Below, in pieces: positions 39,501-49,825 of a stretch of DNA of 64,000 bases. Position numbers and translations under genes: made by a program. Each line of letters starts with the position of its first letter. Position 1 is the stretch's first letter. Under the pieces are notes generated by a model, which worked only from the letters and a program-made list of their open reading frames with translations, made no database searches and was not told where the DNA came from. This DNA is from Lojkania enalia (Eukaryota; Ascomycota; Dothideomycetes; Pleosporales), in NCBI GenBank assembly GCA_010094045.1, contig ML986776.1:1-64000 (forward strand), in the 5' to 3' direction.

Positions 39501-40810
39501 CGACCCGAACGCACAGGGTGGAGAGTACGGCAATGCACTCCAGGCGGCTTCATCTGGAGGCCACGAGCAGGTAGTGAAGCTTCTGCTCGAAAAGGGCGCC
39601 GACCCAAACGCACNNNNNNNNNNNNNNNNNNNNNNNNNNNNNNNNNNNNNNNNNNNNNNNNNNNNNNNNNNNNNNNNNNNNNNNNNNNNNNNNNNNNNNN
39701 NNNNNNNNNNNNNNNNNNNNNNNNNNNNNNNNNNNNNNNNNNNNNNNNNNNNNNNNNNNNNNNNNNNNNNNNNNNNNNNNNNNNNNNNNNNNNNNNNNNN
39801 NNNNNNNNNNNNNNNNNNNNNNNNNNNNNNNNNNNNNNNNNNNNNNNNNNNNNNNNNNNNNNNNNNNNNNNNNNNNNNNNNNNNNNNNNNNNNNNNNNNN
39901 NNNNNNNNNNNNNNNNNNNNNNNNNNNNNNNNNNNNNNNNNNNNNNNNNNNNNNNNNNNNNNNNNNNNNNNNNNNNNNNNNNNNNNNNNNNNNNNNNNNN
40001 NNNNNNNNNNNNNNNNNNNNNNNNNNNNNNNNNNNNNNNNNNNNNNNNNNNNNNNNNNNNNNNNNNNNNNNNNNNNNNNNNNNNNNNNNNNNNNNNNNNN
40101 NNNNNNNNNNNNNNNNNNNNNNNNNNNNNNNNNNNNNNNNNNNNNNNNNNNNNNNNNNNNNNNNNNNNNNNNNNNNNNNNNNNNNNNNNNNNNNNNNNNN
40201 NNNNNNNNNNNNNNNNNNNNNNNNNNNNNNNNNNNNNNNNNNNNNNNNNNNNNNNNNNNNNNNNNNNNNNNNNNNNNNNNNNNAGGGCGCTGACCCGAAT
40301 GCACAAGATGGAGAGTACGGCAACGCACTCCAGGCGGCTTCATCTGGAGGTTACGAGCAGGTAGTGAAGCTTCTGCTCGACAAGGGCGTCGACCCGAACG
40401 CACAGGGCGGGTACTACGACAACGCACTCTATGCGGCTTCATCTGGAGGCCACGATCAGGTGGTGAAGCTCCTGCTCTATAAGGGCGCCGACCCGAATGC
40501 ACAGGGTAGATACAACGGCAATGCACTCCAGGCGGCTTCATCTGGAGGCCACGAGCAGGTAGTGAAGCTTCTGCTCGACAAGGGCGCTGACCCGAACGCA
40601 CAGGGTGGATACTATGGTAACGCACTTTATACGGCTTCATCTGGAGGCCACGAGCAGGTAGTGAGGCTTCTGCTCGACAAGGGCGCCGACCTGAACTCAC
40701 AGGGTGGAGAGTACGGCAACGCACTCTATGCGGCTTTAGAAGAAGGCCACGAGCAGGTGGTGAAGCTGCTACTCGACAAGGGTCCTAATATCAACGCGTG
40801 TGATGAATAG
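36564..40810 (+). CDS. NLR-type STAND protein: SesA-like N domain, NACHT, ankyrin repeats
   Basis: Exons are 36564-37017, 37072-37849 and 37902-40810, the last interrupted by an N-gap at 39614-40283. Phases match at both introns (GTAGGC/TTGTAG and GTATGA/AAAG). Residues 1-150 (MAEALAAISVVSNIVQLVDF, PLLKTTLQQIKEAIKAD) are the N-terminal domain that Pfam places on NACHT NTPases (SesA-like). The NACHT core has Walker A GIPGCGKT near residue 205 and Walker B YVVLDALDEC near 304, then LLVTSRRERDIE. The winged-helix region (WLTCSARPLSVNEVAEVVAID) and VSLAHYSVKEYLLS follow. From about residue 657 come 33-aa ankyrin repeats, nine full before the gap and five after it. Such proteins act in fungal non-self recognition and programmed cell death. 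All domains appear intact. Confidence 0.9.
38664..40800 (+). repeat. Near-identical 99-bp ankyrin-repeat array
   Basis: Each 99-bp unit encodes a 33-aa repeat of the form VKLLLDKGADPNAQGGxYGNALQAASSGGHEQV. Visible copies differ at only a few positions: after the QGG (Y, E, H, R plus Y, N or H), after NAL (Q or Y), the GAD triad (G/D, A/V, P/L/S) and the loop before H (SGG, SEG, YRN, SAG). High identity between units implies recent unit exchange or homogenisation, and explains why the assembly broke here. Confidence 0.92.
39614..40283. other. Assembly gap (N run) inside the ankyrin array
   Basis: A run of about 670 N interrupts the repeats. The coding frame before the gap (codon starts at 1 mod 3) and after it (2 mod 3) differ. 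The N count therefore cannot be the true length if the gene is intact, and the true repeat number is unknown. Confidence 0.98.
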
Positions 40811-41832
40811 CGTGGTGACACACTATAAGCAGCTGTAGAAGTGAGTGTCTAAAGTGGTAGGGATTGCTCAATAACTGCCTAGATTACTAATGGAATACCA
40901 GATTATATACAAGCCTTGGGAGCTGCTTATCGTCCTCAAATAGAGGAGGCTGTATTTAGAGCTAGTACATACGACTAATAGGAAGACTTGGTAAGCTTGC
41001 TTGCGCGGCAATAAGAAACATTATTAAAGTAGCGTATCATCTGGATTTCATCGCCACGGGCAGGGAGGACGGCCGACTCGCTCCTGCCCTACCATTATCA
41101 GGCAGCGGATTTTGGGGATGTTTTCAGAGAGTTGAGCTGGTGGATTAGAGGTATGGCCAAGGCTGATTGAAGTCGCGAGGCTTAAACGGGGCTGAGATCA
41201 GCCCGCTTGCCAAAACCTCGCAGTGCTACAAGCTGAACCACTATATGAATTATATACGGCGGGAATATTCTAATTGGTGATCATTTCTTTTAGAGGTACA
41301 AAACCATATAGCGACCTCGCGTGTTACAAATAGACACAAGGCTGAAAACAATATCGTGATATAGTAGTGAAGTTCTAGGCCTGGATAAGGCATTTTCATA
41401 AATTCTATAAGTAGCTAGAGCTTAATAGTCCTATATTAAAGGAATTTGGTTACTTTATAAATCGATACTATGTAAAATAGGCTTAAAGGCAATAATACGA
41501 ATATAATTTTTAGATAGATAGAGTTAAAGATAGTCAGGAGTATTTATAGTAGATTCAGAAGTCAAAGTACTCATATTTCTCGCTACGGTGGGTTTTTCTA
41601 CATGCAGAGATAGACGTTATAGCTAAAAGAAAATATTTCAATAAAAGTGAAGATGTACTTTTCTCTCTTTGAATCTCCCCAACAATACACACATACAAAC
41701 CATATAGCCTTCGCGCAACGACACTTTGACAATCTACTCACTAAAAATTCATAATTCACAACATCTCCCAACCAAACCCCTCTAGCAATAAACCAAATAT
41801 TAAACCAATTCAAAAACCCACACACCATCCCA
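40811..41832. other. Intergenic stretch with a possible second LINE fragment
   Basis: No intact gene was seen. At about 41050-41085 a 34-bp segment matches about 30 positions of the minus-strand LINE sequence at about 36205-36238 and can be read as AGRTAD-x-LLPY. The rest is AT-rich. Confidence 0.45.
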
Positions 41833-42720
41833 TCAAGGCTCCCCCACAACAAAAACCTCCCGATCAACCACATACGGACTGTCATACTCGCACCCCCTCG
41901 GCGTCTCCTTTTTCCCTCCACCCAACACATCCTGGCATCCACTCTCTAAATGAAACGGTGCCATGCCGTTCGAATCTAAACTCTTAGGCTCACTCGCACT
42001 CGAACTCTCCTTCGCGCTACTGGACCGCATCTTCCGCCCTGGCGATGCGGAAAGCACCACGCGGTTCATCGAGTACGCAAGCTCGGCCATCGGACCCGCA
42101 GGATCCTGCGCAACCCTCTTGTAGCCGGAGTAGGCGGGGCAGTGCAGCGAGCGGGTGCTCCAAGGGTAATTGCGTGTGTCTACTGTGCCGGCCAGGAAGG
42201 GGGCATCACGGAGGCGGGCGAGGGTTCCAAGGTCGATTTCCGGGGGTTGACTGTGGGCATGGTTTGGACGGGGAGTATCAGCTTCGGAGGAATGGGAAGT
42301 GAGGATATGCTGGGCGTCCGGCTTCATCCGTGAGGCCGCGGAGCTATCGTCTCTGGCTGTCGTCTCAGCGCTAGGTTGTGTATGTCGTGTACGCCCCATC
42401 TCAATATCGTGACTCCTCTTCTTCCTTGTCGACCCGCCGAGGAAGACATACACATGATAGGGCCACAAGAAGAGCAAGACGAGCAAGTTGTTCGTACTAA
42501 GGAAATACTCTTTCGGCTTCCTCTTCTCTAGGTACAAATTGCTGAAAATAGCTTTCCCGCATACGAAGAGGAAGAGGAAGATGAAGGCGCTGAGGGCCCC
42601 GAGGACGATGCTGATGTTTTGGCTGACGTCCGGGGGCATGTCGCTGGGGATTGCGCCCTTGCCGTTTTTGATGCCACCACTGCTTCCGGATCCGCCTTTG
42701 CGGGGAGTGAGTGTAAGCAT
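41833..42720 (-). CDS. Two-pass membrane protein with long polar tail, function unknown
   Basis: The frame runs from ATG at 42720 to a stop at 41833 (295 aa). The same frame extends upstream without another ATG, so a preceding exon is possible. Two hydrophobic segments lie at about residues 37-56 (ISIVLGALSAFIFLFLFVCG) and 76-95 (NNLLVLLFLWPYHVYVFLGG). They are followed by RKKR and a disordered tail of about 190 residues rich in Ser, Pro and Arg. I do not recognise the family. The short loop between the helices and the WPYH-Y-F motif recur in the broken gene at 43.4-44.0 kb, so the two look like tandem paralogues. Confidence 0.55.
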   Translation of the reverse strand: MLTLTPRKGGSGSSGGIKNGKGAIPSDMPPDVSQNISIVLGALSAFIFLFLFVCGKAIFSNLYLEKRKPKEYFLSTNNLLVLLFLWPYHVYVFLGGSTRKKRSHDIEMGRTRHTQPSAETTARDDSSAASRMKPDAQHILTSHSSEADTPRPNHAHSQPPEIDLGTLARLRDAPFLAGTVDTRNYPWSTRSLHCPAYSGYKRVAQDPAGPMAELAYSMNRVVLSASPGRKMRSSSAKESSSASEPKSLDSNGMAPFHLESGCQDVLGGGKKETPRGCEYDSPYVVDREVFVVGEP

Positions 42721-43402
42721 TTTGATTATGGGATGCACCTTATATGTGTGCACTCGCCCAAATGGGTATGTTTCATTAGTCTAGAGATTAAACTCAAAGA
42801 GGTCGCTGTGAAAATAAATACAAGGGCGGAAACAACGAAATACCTAACATTGTAATTGTATATCGTAGGATAAGAACCACGCTTTGTCAATCTTGTTCTT
42901 GAAAGTGGTTGTGTAGCCGAAATTCACAAGACGGTGATGTTATGTAGGCGAATGCACTCGACTTTGGAGCTTGGGGTTGAACATAATACTATCTTGAAAT
43001 TGATAATTCATGAAAATAGCGAATGGAAGATATACAAATACGATCATCGGACCATCATTTTATACTGCATATTCTGATCATATTGAAGACCTTTGATAAA
43101 GACACTCTGTTCATGGGACGGGGGGCAAACAGGGCAAAGAACCACAATGCCAAGGACCTTATGTACTTGCCCCATTCTTTGATAAGACGCTACGCTCTGG
43201 GATATCTACTAGGCGATTGCTATTCATAACCTCAAAGTCGCTTCAGCTCCCATGCCGGTGTACCATTAACCGAGAATGACCACTCCAACTTCCCATAACC
43301 GGAGGACTTTTCTGGGCGTTATGTTACTTCTGCATTGCCCCACTCTTCATCGCTCTCCTACTGAATCTTCTTCATGCTCTTACCTGTTGCTTTCACTCGC
43401 AA

Positions 43403-44080
43403 CTAGGCTCCAAATTTGTATAGGTGGTACGGCCACATGAACGCTAGGATTAGAGGATTGATAGCGGTGTAGATCAGCTTCTTAGCTAGGGTGCGTTTCA
43501 TGCATATTTAGAAACAAGGTAGCGTGAGAAAGAACACCAAGAGGAGAATGAGAGTGGTCGCTATAATGGCTGTCTTTTCGGCGGTGCGGTTGTCTGGGGA
43601 TGTACTCCGAAGCTCGATTTGCGAAGCGACGTGCTTGATAAGCATAGAATAGAGATATAGAGAGTCTGAGAGAGATATTTCCGGTATGATGGCGGATCTA
43701 GCATAGTAAATAGAGGAGATGCTATCGGCTCGGGATTTGTACTTGTTAAGCATCGTAGCAGAAGCATCTTGTTCAGGCATAATGATCTCGAAATATTGGC
43801 AATAGCCGGGGCTATTACTGGAGAACGCGTTCTGAACTCCGAATATAATCGACTGAAATGTTTTCCGACAAGCAATGCTCAAAACACGAATACTTGAAAG
43901 AAATCAGAATATCCCTTGCGTCCATTGGGCAGTCCTGCGACACAGAATCTCTATACAAGGATTAGCATGAATGAGAAAGACACTTCTAGTGCCATCAAAC
44001 TACTCACATTGTCCAGCAAGGAAAACAGATCGATATAGCCATATACTCTTGAAATCGGATTAATGCGTTTACACGAGCAT
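43403..44080 (-). pseudogene. Probable broken paralogue of the adjacent membrane protein
   Basis: Minus-strand exons can be traced ending at 44008 (reading YIDLFSLLDN), 43950-43894 (RFCVAGLPNGRKGYSDFFQ) and 43853-43508. GTGAGT/ATAG and GTATTC/TTTCAG introns keep the frame. The last exon carries NRTAEKTAIIATTLILLLVFFL and then a TAA; past it the same frame continues as LIYTAINPLILAFMWPYHLYKFGA to 43403. The helix, loop and helix with WPYH-x-Y matches the gene at 41.8-42.7 kb. No convincing start codon was found in frame. Either the product is truncated at 43508 or this is a recent pseudogene. Confidence 0.45.
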
Positions 44081-44150
44081 CCCCACGTATTCCATGCTGG
44101 CCTAAGAGGAGGCTAACCAGCAACTCAAACTCTCGTCGCCCCAACGCAGA

Positions 44151-44783
44151 TCAGCGTCGGAGGGGCCAGTTCGGTTCTATTGCAAATGAATCCCGCCCAG
44201 GGCCCCCCGCAGCTTCAGCCAGCGGCTCGAAATGAGTAAGCGGTCTTCTGTCGAGGCCCATGGCAAGCGCAGCATTTGTTCGGTTGTGCCTCGCCTCGGC
44301 ATTCTGTGCATAGTTTCCTTTCCGGAGCACCGACTTCGTGCAGGACGGTTTTCTTTGCGGAGGTACTAGAGGCACCGGAGAGCTCGCGGGTAAGTCTTGT
44401 AAAGGTATTACCGAGACTGTGGAGCTGGTAAAGCTGCTGGAACTACCTGTGCCTTCCGCACCGGATGAATCTGTTCTTCCGTGACGGTGCCGACGTGAAC
44501 AACAGCAGGTGCGGCCGTAGCAAGCAAGCAGCCAGACAACAGCGACGGTGGTGATGATGACGGGTATGACGCCCGCGCACAGGATAGCGACGACCTCCTT
44601 GGTGGAGAGCTTGAAGCCACCGTCGGCTGATTCGATGAAGCGCGGCATGATGCTAGCGCCGCTGTTCGCAGGCGCATCGGCAGCGGAAATAGACATGACG
44701 GCGACGAGATGCAGTTTACTCGGCCGGATCTGGAGAGGCAATGAAGTGGGCGTGGGGAATGGTCGAGCTATAGCGTGGGGCAT
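44151..44783 (-). CDS. Small single-pass membrane protein, function unknown
   Basis: An open frame of 210 aa starts at the ATG at 44783; a second ATG at codon 30 could also serve. A polar N-terminal part is followed by one membrane segment at about residues 65-90 (VVAILCAGVIPVIITTVAVVWLLACYG) and a Cys/Arg/His cluster (RTCCCSRRHRHGR). That cluster suggests palmitoylation and a cytoplasmic orientation. The tail is Ser/Pro-rich. Many fungi have proteins of this layout without known function. The gene is one of several single-pass membrane proteins on the minus strand of this part of the window. Confidence 0.6.
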   Translation of the reverse strand: MPHAIARPFPTPTSLPLQIRPSKLHLVAVMSISAADAPANSGASIMPRFIESADGGFKLSTKEVVAILCAGVIPVIITTVAVVWLLACYGRTCCCSRRHRHGRTDSSGAEGTGSSSSFTSSTVSVIPLQDLPASSPVPLVPPQRKPSCTKSVLRKGNYAQNAEARHNRTNAALAMGLDRRPLTHFEPLAEAAGGPGRDSFAIEPNWPLRR

Positions 44784-45096
44784 GGTAGGGACAAAGACGT
44801 TGTGAAGGGGGACAAAGAAAACTCAAGGAGTAGACCGAGTTGTGTGAAGGCGACGGCGGTGGGCACGATAGCTCGGCGTATTGTGCCGCCTAGGCAGGCA
44901 CGTGGGCGCTCTTTCGGTCAATGGCAGGAAATGGATACACGGGAGCAAGGAGGGGTGATGATGATGGCGGCGGTGGTGATGGTGGTGGTGGTGGTGGTGG
45001 TGGTGGTGGCAGTCACCGCAAAGATGACATGTTCAGCGGTGAAGGTGAATAAGACTTAGCTTAGGTAGCTTCCTGCCCGCTCAGGTTGGCCACACG

Positions 45097-46521
45097 CTAA
45101 AGAGACGTGCCTGCTCCAAACTCCTGCAGCACCGCCAGGGCGATGGGACTCCACTTCATCATGGTATTGTGGTCTGCATCCAAACATGTCAGCGCTCAAC
45201 GATCCATCTACATCGCTACAAGCAGCTCACCTCCATGCTTTGCGATGAGCTTACTGATGCTCCTCGCGCCAGAACGCCATACTTCCTGCCGCCCGGCCTC
45301 GCCCAAGTCTACCACGCGGACCTCGTCTATGTCCTCTTCATCCGTCAACGAGTCTTGTAGAGCAGCCTCAAGCGTTGATCTGAACAGCTCCTGGCTTTGG
45401 TCCCAGGGCATCGTTGTGTCGTCTTCCGCATGGACAATCATGACACGGAACTTTGAGCTCATTCGAGCCAATGTAGCTAGTCTTGCCTGCGTTCGCCAAC
45501 TGTCTCTTATCCTGCGACTGAACCACGCTTGCAGGGCCGGAAAGGCCTTGACAGGTGCAAGCAAGGGCAGAACGCCGGCGATCGAGTAAGCAGAAAATGC
45601 ATTTCCCGTGCTTGTGAATGCAGCGCACAGAATGAGGCCAGAAAATTCAACGGGGAGCTCGAGGTTGATGTAGTGGTGCGCGATGCCTGTCGCAACTGCC
45701 GTCCCCAGCGAATGGCCCAGCAAGAGGATCCGGTCTGAGGAGATTTTGGCAACATGAAGCGCCCATTCGACTACAGCTTCGGCGTCGCTCAAAAGACCTG
45801 TCTCGGATGGAGAGCCCGTGGATTTCCCGAAGCCGCGGTAGTCAAAGGAAATGACGAAAATCTTGTCAGACGCGCCGGCCGAGTACATACGATATTCCTC
45901 CGTGCGGCGGCCTTGAGCAACGGTGCCGGTGTTCTGAAATGTTGGCCACAATCCGATTTTATGAAACCAGGACTTACTCCGTGAACTAGAAGCAATTAGC
46001 CAAGCGTAGAAAGTTAGAGCAGGTATGTTTTACAGTAGATGATAAGTCGTGCTTCGGGATCATCTCGAAGAAGTTTGAAGGCCAGCTTTCCCTCGATGTC
46101 TTCATGCTGCCCCGACTTCTCATTCACAAAGCCTTCTAAGTTCTTTGAGTACACCCCCAAAGGCGCGATAAGCCAAGCAAATAACCTCTCGCCGTCTCTG
46201 GTGGGGATCCGGAAGGGAGCAACCTGGTTCTCTGCCGGCTGGTCAGCTGAGCGTCGCGGAACGCCGCGCAGATCGCATGTACTTAGGAACCCGGCTCGTT
46301 CGGGTTCTTCGAGCCATTTTCCAGGCCAGAGCGTCACCCAGTGCAGGTATAACATCCTAACTTGTGTGAGTCATGACGGCCTGTTGCTGCTGCTGCTGCC
46401 TGCCTGCCTAACGAGGGACTGACTGCTTTTGCACCCAAGGAATGCAGCACAAGAGGGTCAACGGGATCCAAATCCCGCTCACTGTTACAACAGGGATTGC
46501 AACGGAAGAATACCAGCTCAT
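45097..46521 (-). CDS. Alpha/beta hydrolase, ABHD12/Bem46-like
   Basis: Minus-strand exons are 46521-46424, 46356-46034, 45985-45978 (8 bp), 45933-45231 and 45173-45097, giving 402 aa. The 8-bp exon supplies the F-H-G of the oxyanion motif YFHGNTGTVAQG, and without it the frame is lost. The N-terminus has a membrane segment (VVTVSGIWIPLTLLCCIPWV). The catalytic triad is visible: Ser about 218 in GHSLGTA, Asp in VHAEDD, and His about 379 in KHGDHN, the last contributed by the short final exon. The family includes monoacylglycerol and lysophospholipid lipases of ER-type membranes and fungal Bem46, implicated in polarity. The substrate here is unknown. Confidence 0.88.
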
Positions 46522-46928
46522 GGCGTTGCAGCAAAGCGCTCCAGAGTAAATGGGTAGGGAAAGGATGAGGTTAGGGAACAGGATCCGTGAGATTGCGCTT
46601 TAGGGTCCGCGACTAGACGCGTATGGAGGGCCTGACTTGGCTAAAGCACTCCATCCACCCGCATCTGTCTTTCCACGCTTGAGCAAGACCTCCCTCTCAA
46701 ATCTTGCCCAATGTAGTGGTAGAATGCGAGATGTTAATCCATTGTCGGGTTGGCGTGCCTATGAGCCCGAAAGCTTACGAGAGAATCGTACGCGCTTTCT
46801 TACTGGACGCCGCAGCAGCCCCGCCAGCGTGCAGCATGCACGACCGGCCTGTATTTAAAGTCCTAATCATTCGCTTCAATAATTGTAAACACCAAACAAC
46901 GACTTCCGCATCCCAGTCACTAATCAAT
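46522..46928. promoter_or_regulatory. Divergent promoter between hydrolase and GFA-domain gene
   Basis: This 407-bp interval separates the two divergent start codons. No specific regulatory motif was recognised. Confidence 0.45.
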
Positions 46929-47546
46929 ATGTCTATTACCACCCCAGGAGATCTTCCTTCCAAGCCATCCGTCTACCACGGCTCCTGCCACTGCGGCACC
47001 ATCCGCTACTCCATTAAGCTCACCTTCCCCATCGTCAAATCCAACGACCGCCTTGCAAAGCTCGTCCGCGTCTACAAATGCAACTGCACCACCTGCCACA
47101 AAATGGCCATGTTCCACTGCCGCGTCGCGAATCCCGCCACTGACTTCATCCTCACCTCGCCCTCAGCCATTGAAGAAATGGGGGAGTACCGCACCGCTGA
47201 AAAGGTGATTGGGTGGTACTTCTGCAAGAATTGCGGTGTGAGGGTTTTTGGTGTCGGCGGGGGGTGGGTGCAGCGGGAAATTGATGGTGGAGAGTGGGGT
47301 GAGGCGGCGGATGAAGGGGTCAGGAAGACGGTCTGGGCTACGGAGGAAGGGCCGCTGATTAAGCGTGTGTTTGATGGGAAGGAGATCGAGATGCCGTTGC
47401 ATTATGTCAGTGTCAATGCAGTGACGTTGGAGGGCGTGGATTTGAGGGAGTGGCATGAGAAGGGGTGGATGTTTTATGTGGATCGGAGGTTCGATTCGAA
47501 GCCTGGATTTCGGTGGGAGGGGCCGTATGAGTGCGGGATGTATTAG
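46929..47546 (+). CDS. GFA/CENP-V (Mss4-like fold) domain protein
   Basis: The start at 46929 gives 205 aa; the frame is open further upstream but that part shows no conservation. Zinc-ligand motifs are in the family order: GSCHCGTIRY near residue 20, CNCTTCHK near 60 and FCKNCGVRVFG near 100. A C-terminal block with LHYVSVNAVTLEGVD follows. The glutathione-dependent formaldehyde-activating (GFA) family binds zinc and in some members aids spontaneous formation of S-hydroxymethylglutathione. Most fungal members are uncharacterised. It is divergent from the ABHD12-like gene. Confidence 0.85.
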   Translation: MSITTPGDLPSKPSVYHGSCHCGTIRYSIKLTFPIVKSNDRLAKLVRVYKCNCTTCHKMAMFHCRVANPATDFILTSPSAIEEMGEYRTAEKVIGWYFCKNCGVRVFGVGGGWVQREIDGGEWGEAADEGVRKTVWATEEGPLIKRVFDGKEIEMPLHYVSVNAVTLEGVDLREWHEKGWMFYVDRRFDSKPGFRWEGPYECGMY

Positions 47547-48147
47547 TAGTTGTGTGGGTGGCTGATTGGAGTAGAGTTTGCGGATCTGCAAGTCCTCGGC
47601 GGAGAGGTTTTATAGAAATGGAGTAGCTTAATTCGTATTTCTGACCCGTGTCTTCTGGAGAAGCTCAAATTACTACATTGTCCGATAGATGCAATTTGAC
47701 AACTATGAGTTAAACGCGGGACACATGTATCTATAGAAATTTTCTCACCATAGTGAAATTGTACTATTACCGATTCGTGTGCTTAATCCTATACTATACT
47801 ACCACTGAAGTTCTGATTTAGGCAGGAATATCGTCATAGCCTTACAAGATTAAAACCAGATTACTTACAAAGCGTCATGGCTGCGCCAAGAGTATTAGCG
47901 TTATGACGCCTACGCGTCTTGAATAGTGAGAATTATAAGGGTGATTACCGCACCGGATTTTTTCAAACAACATTACGTAGTAACTACCTCACGGCTCTCT
48001 TAGCAATATACAGTTTAGTAACAATCTCGCTCAATAAACACGCTCTGTATTAATGATTCTAAACGCTTCAAATATCTAAATTTTTGTTCCGTCGAATGAT
48101 TAAGCGCTCCGTCTGGTAGGCTATTGGAACTATATGTTATTTATAAT
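47547..48147. other. AT-rich intergenic stretch
   Basis: No gene was seen. It includes the GFA gene 3' end and leads into the solo LTR. Confidence 0.5.
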
Positions 48148-48318
48148 TGTAAGCAGGAGGGGGTAGAGACTGTATAGGGTGGTATAGATAGATGTATTGA
48201 TGGTGTACTATGGTGTTCCCTTGACCTCTCGGTCAAGGTACGGCGGGGGAATATATAGTACATGAGACTGCTTAGTCAAGGGCTGCACAGCTGACCAGGC
48301 ACGTGACCTGAACTTACA
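48148..48318 (+). mobile_element. Solo LTR (171 bp) with 5-bp target duplication
   Basis: The element begins TGTAAG and ends CTTACA, so it has TG...CA ends with a 6-bp terminal inverted repeat. It is flanked on both sides by the identical pentamer ATAAT. A diverged second copy lies inverted at 54006-54175. No internal retroelement genes are next to it, so this is most simply a solo LTR left by recombination. The strand is arbitrary. Confidence 0.8.
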
Positions 48319-49825
48319 ATAATTAAGTACGTTCATCTACTCTAATTAACATGTTATTGTTATTACCCCCGAAAATCTATGCTAGATTAGTATTCTTATA
48401 CTAATTAAGAGAGAAAGTATTTTCCATCAATAAATATCCACAAAGCTATCAGAGAGTAAACTGAAAAATGAAGAACACCCACAGAGTAGAAAATTTTGAT
48501 AATGACCGTTTCATTCAATATCTATCTTTATAGCAATTGGGGACATGAAGAAGGAAAGGGCGAAGCACTAATTACGAAAGGAAGAAGGAATTTTCAGAGC
48601 CATTCTTAATCGTACAAATAGAACCTGACCATATATTGTTACAAAAATGGAAAGAAAGAAAAGGGAATGGAACGGAAGGGAAAAGGCGGAACAGGGGAAG
48701 AGAACATATGGGATCTCAAAGATGTTCCTATTTGTGGGCGGTATTGAATGGCAAAAAATATGGTTTCTCCTTGACCTGTTTCGGGAAATCATCGTCTACC
48801 CACTCCAGGAAAGCCTGGTTCAATCAGCAATATTCCGTATTCATATCAAGATGATCGAATTTTCCTGCGCCCCGAAGACTTTCATAAATCGACATCACCT
48901 AGAATTCTATCGGGGCGCGCTGATATAGTTTTCAGGCTTCCGTGAGGCACCATGGAGTAATAGTGTTATGCAACTTCAAGACATTCTTTTCGAAGGTTCC
49001 TGCACTCAATTTCCCCACTCACTGACACCGACGTTCCGGCACCGTGCGTAGGAACCTGGAGAGTTATACATGATCCTTGCCCAGAAACGTTGCGGAGTTG
49101 GAGCCCCCCTAGGCAGGTGCAATCTGGAAGTGTGACAGAAGCGATGTCGAAGAGGCTACAGAGACAATAATTTTTGACCTAGAACCTAATGAATGATAAT
49201 TTATATTCAGCATCTACTGACACCAGCGCTCTAATTAAGAAGTGGGTTGTTAGATCTGAGATTACCAACTGAGAAGGAAATATAGAATTCTATTTTCCTT
49301 TTTATATTATACATTTTTGTTGGAGGGTGCCTCCATGGTGTTTGCCCTCGCACGTGATCGTATTAGTGCCTTGGCATGCCCACATATATATAGCTTCCTC
49401 CATAGCTTCAATATACCTCAAGCCCTCCGTCCAACAATTTTCAGGGTTAAAGACATTTGGGCATATTGTGGAATCAACAGGGCATGAACACCACGACCAA
49501 TTCCCGCTTCAGGAATTTTTACATCACAGTGCTGTATTATTATTAAGAATATAAAGGATCCCAAGTTGTGAACACTTTCTAATTGCTAGGTATTCATCTC
49601 TATTGTAAACAGTGGTCCTAGACCACTCTGAAGCGCTTATCCATGCTTGGTAACCTTAGGCGCGAACATGTTGGATACTGATAGAAGCTCGGACCTACCC
49701 CCCGCTTATCGCGGCATGAGCCCTTCCTTTCCGACCAGATCCTTCCCCTTGGCTGTCCATCAATAGCAGCAACCAGAATCCCATAATTAGAAGATTTTAT
49801 TTCTTAAACACAGGTTATCACTTCT
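48319..49825. other. Intergenic stretch without recognisable genes
   Basis: Only short frames without conserved motifs occur. The sequence is moderately AT-rich. Confidence 0.5.

Noticed and set aside
38564..40724. Long minus-strand frames over the ankyrin array
   Set aside because: They are shadows of the repeated 99-bp coding units and run through the N-gap.
38664..40800. CRISPR-like array
   Set aside because: Regular repeats here are protein-coding ankyrin units without spacers, in a eukaryotic genome.
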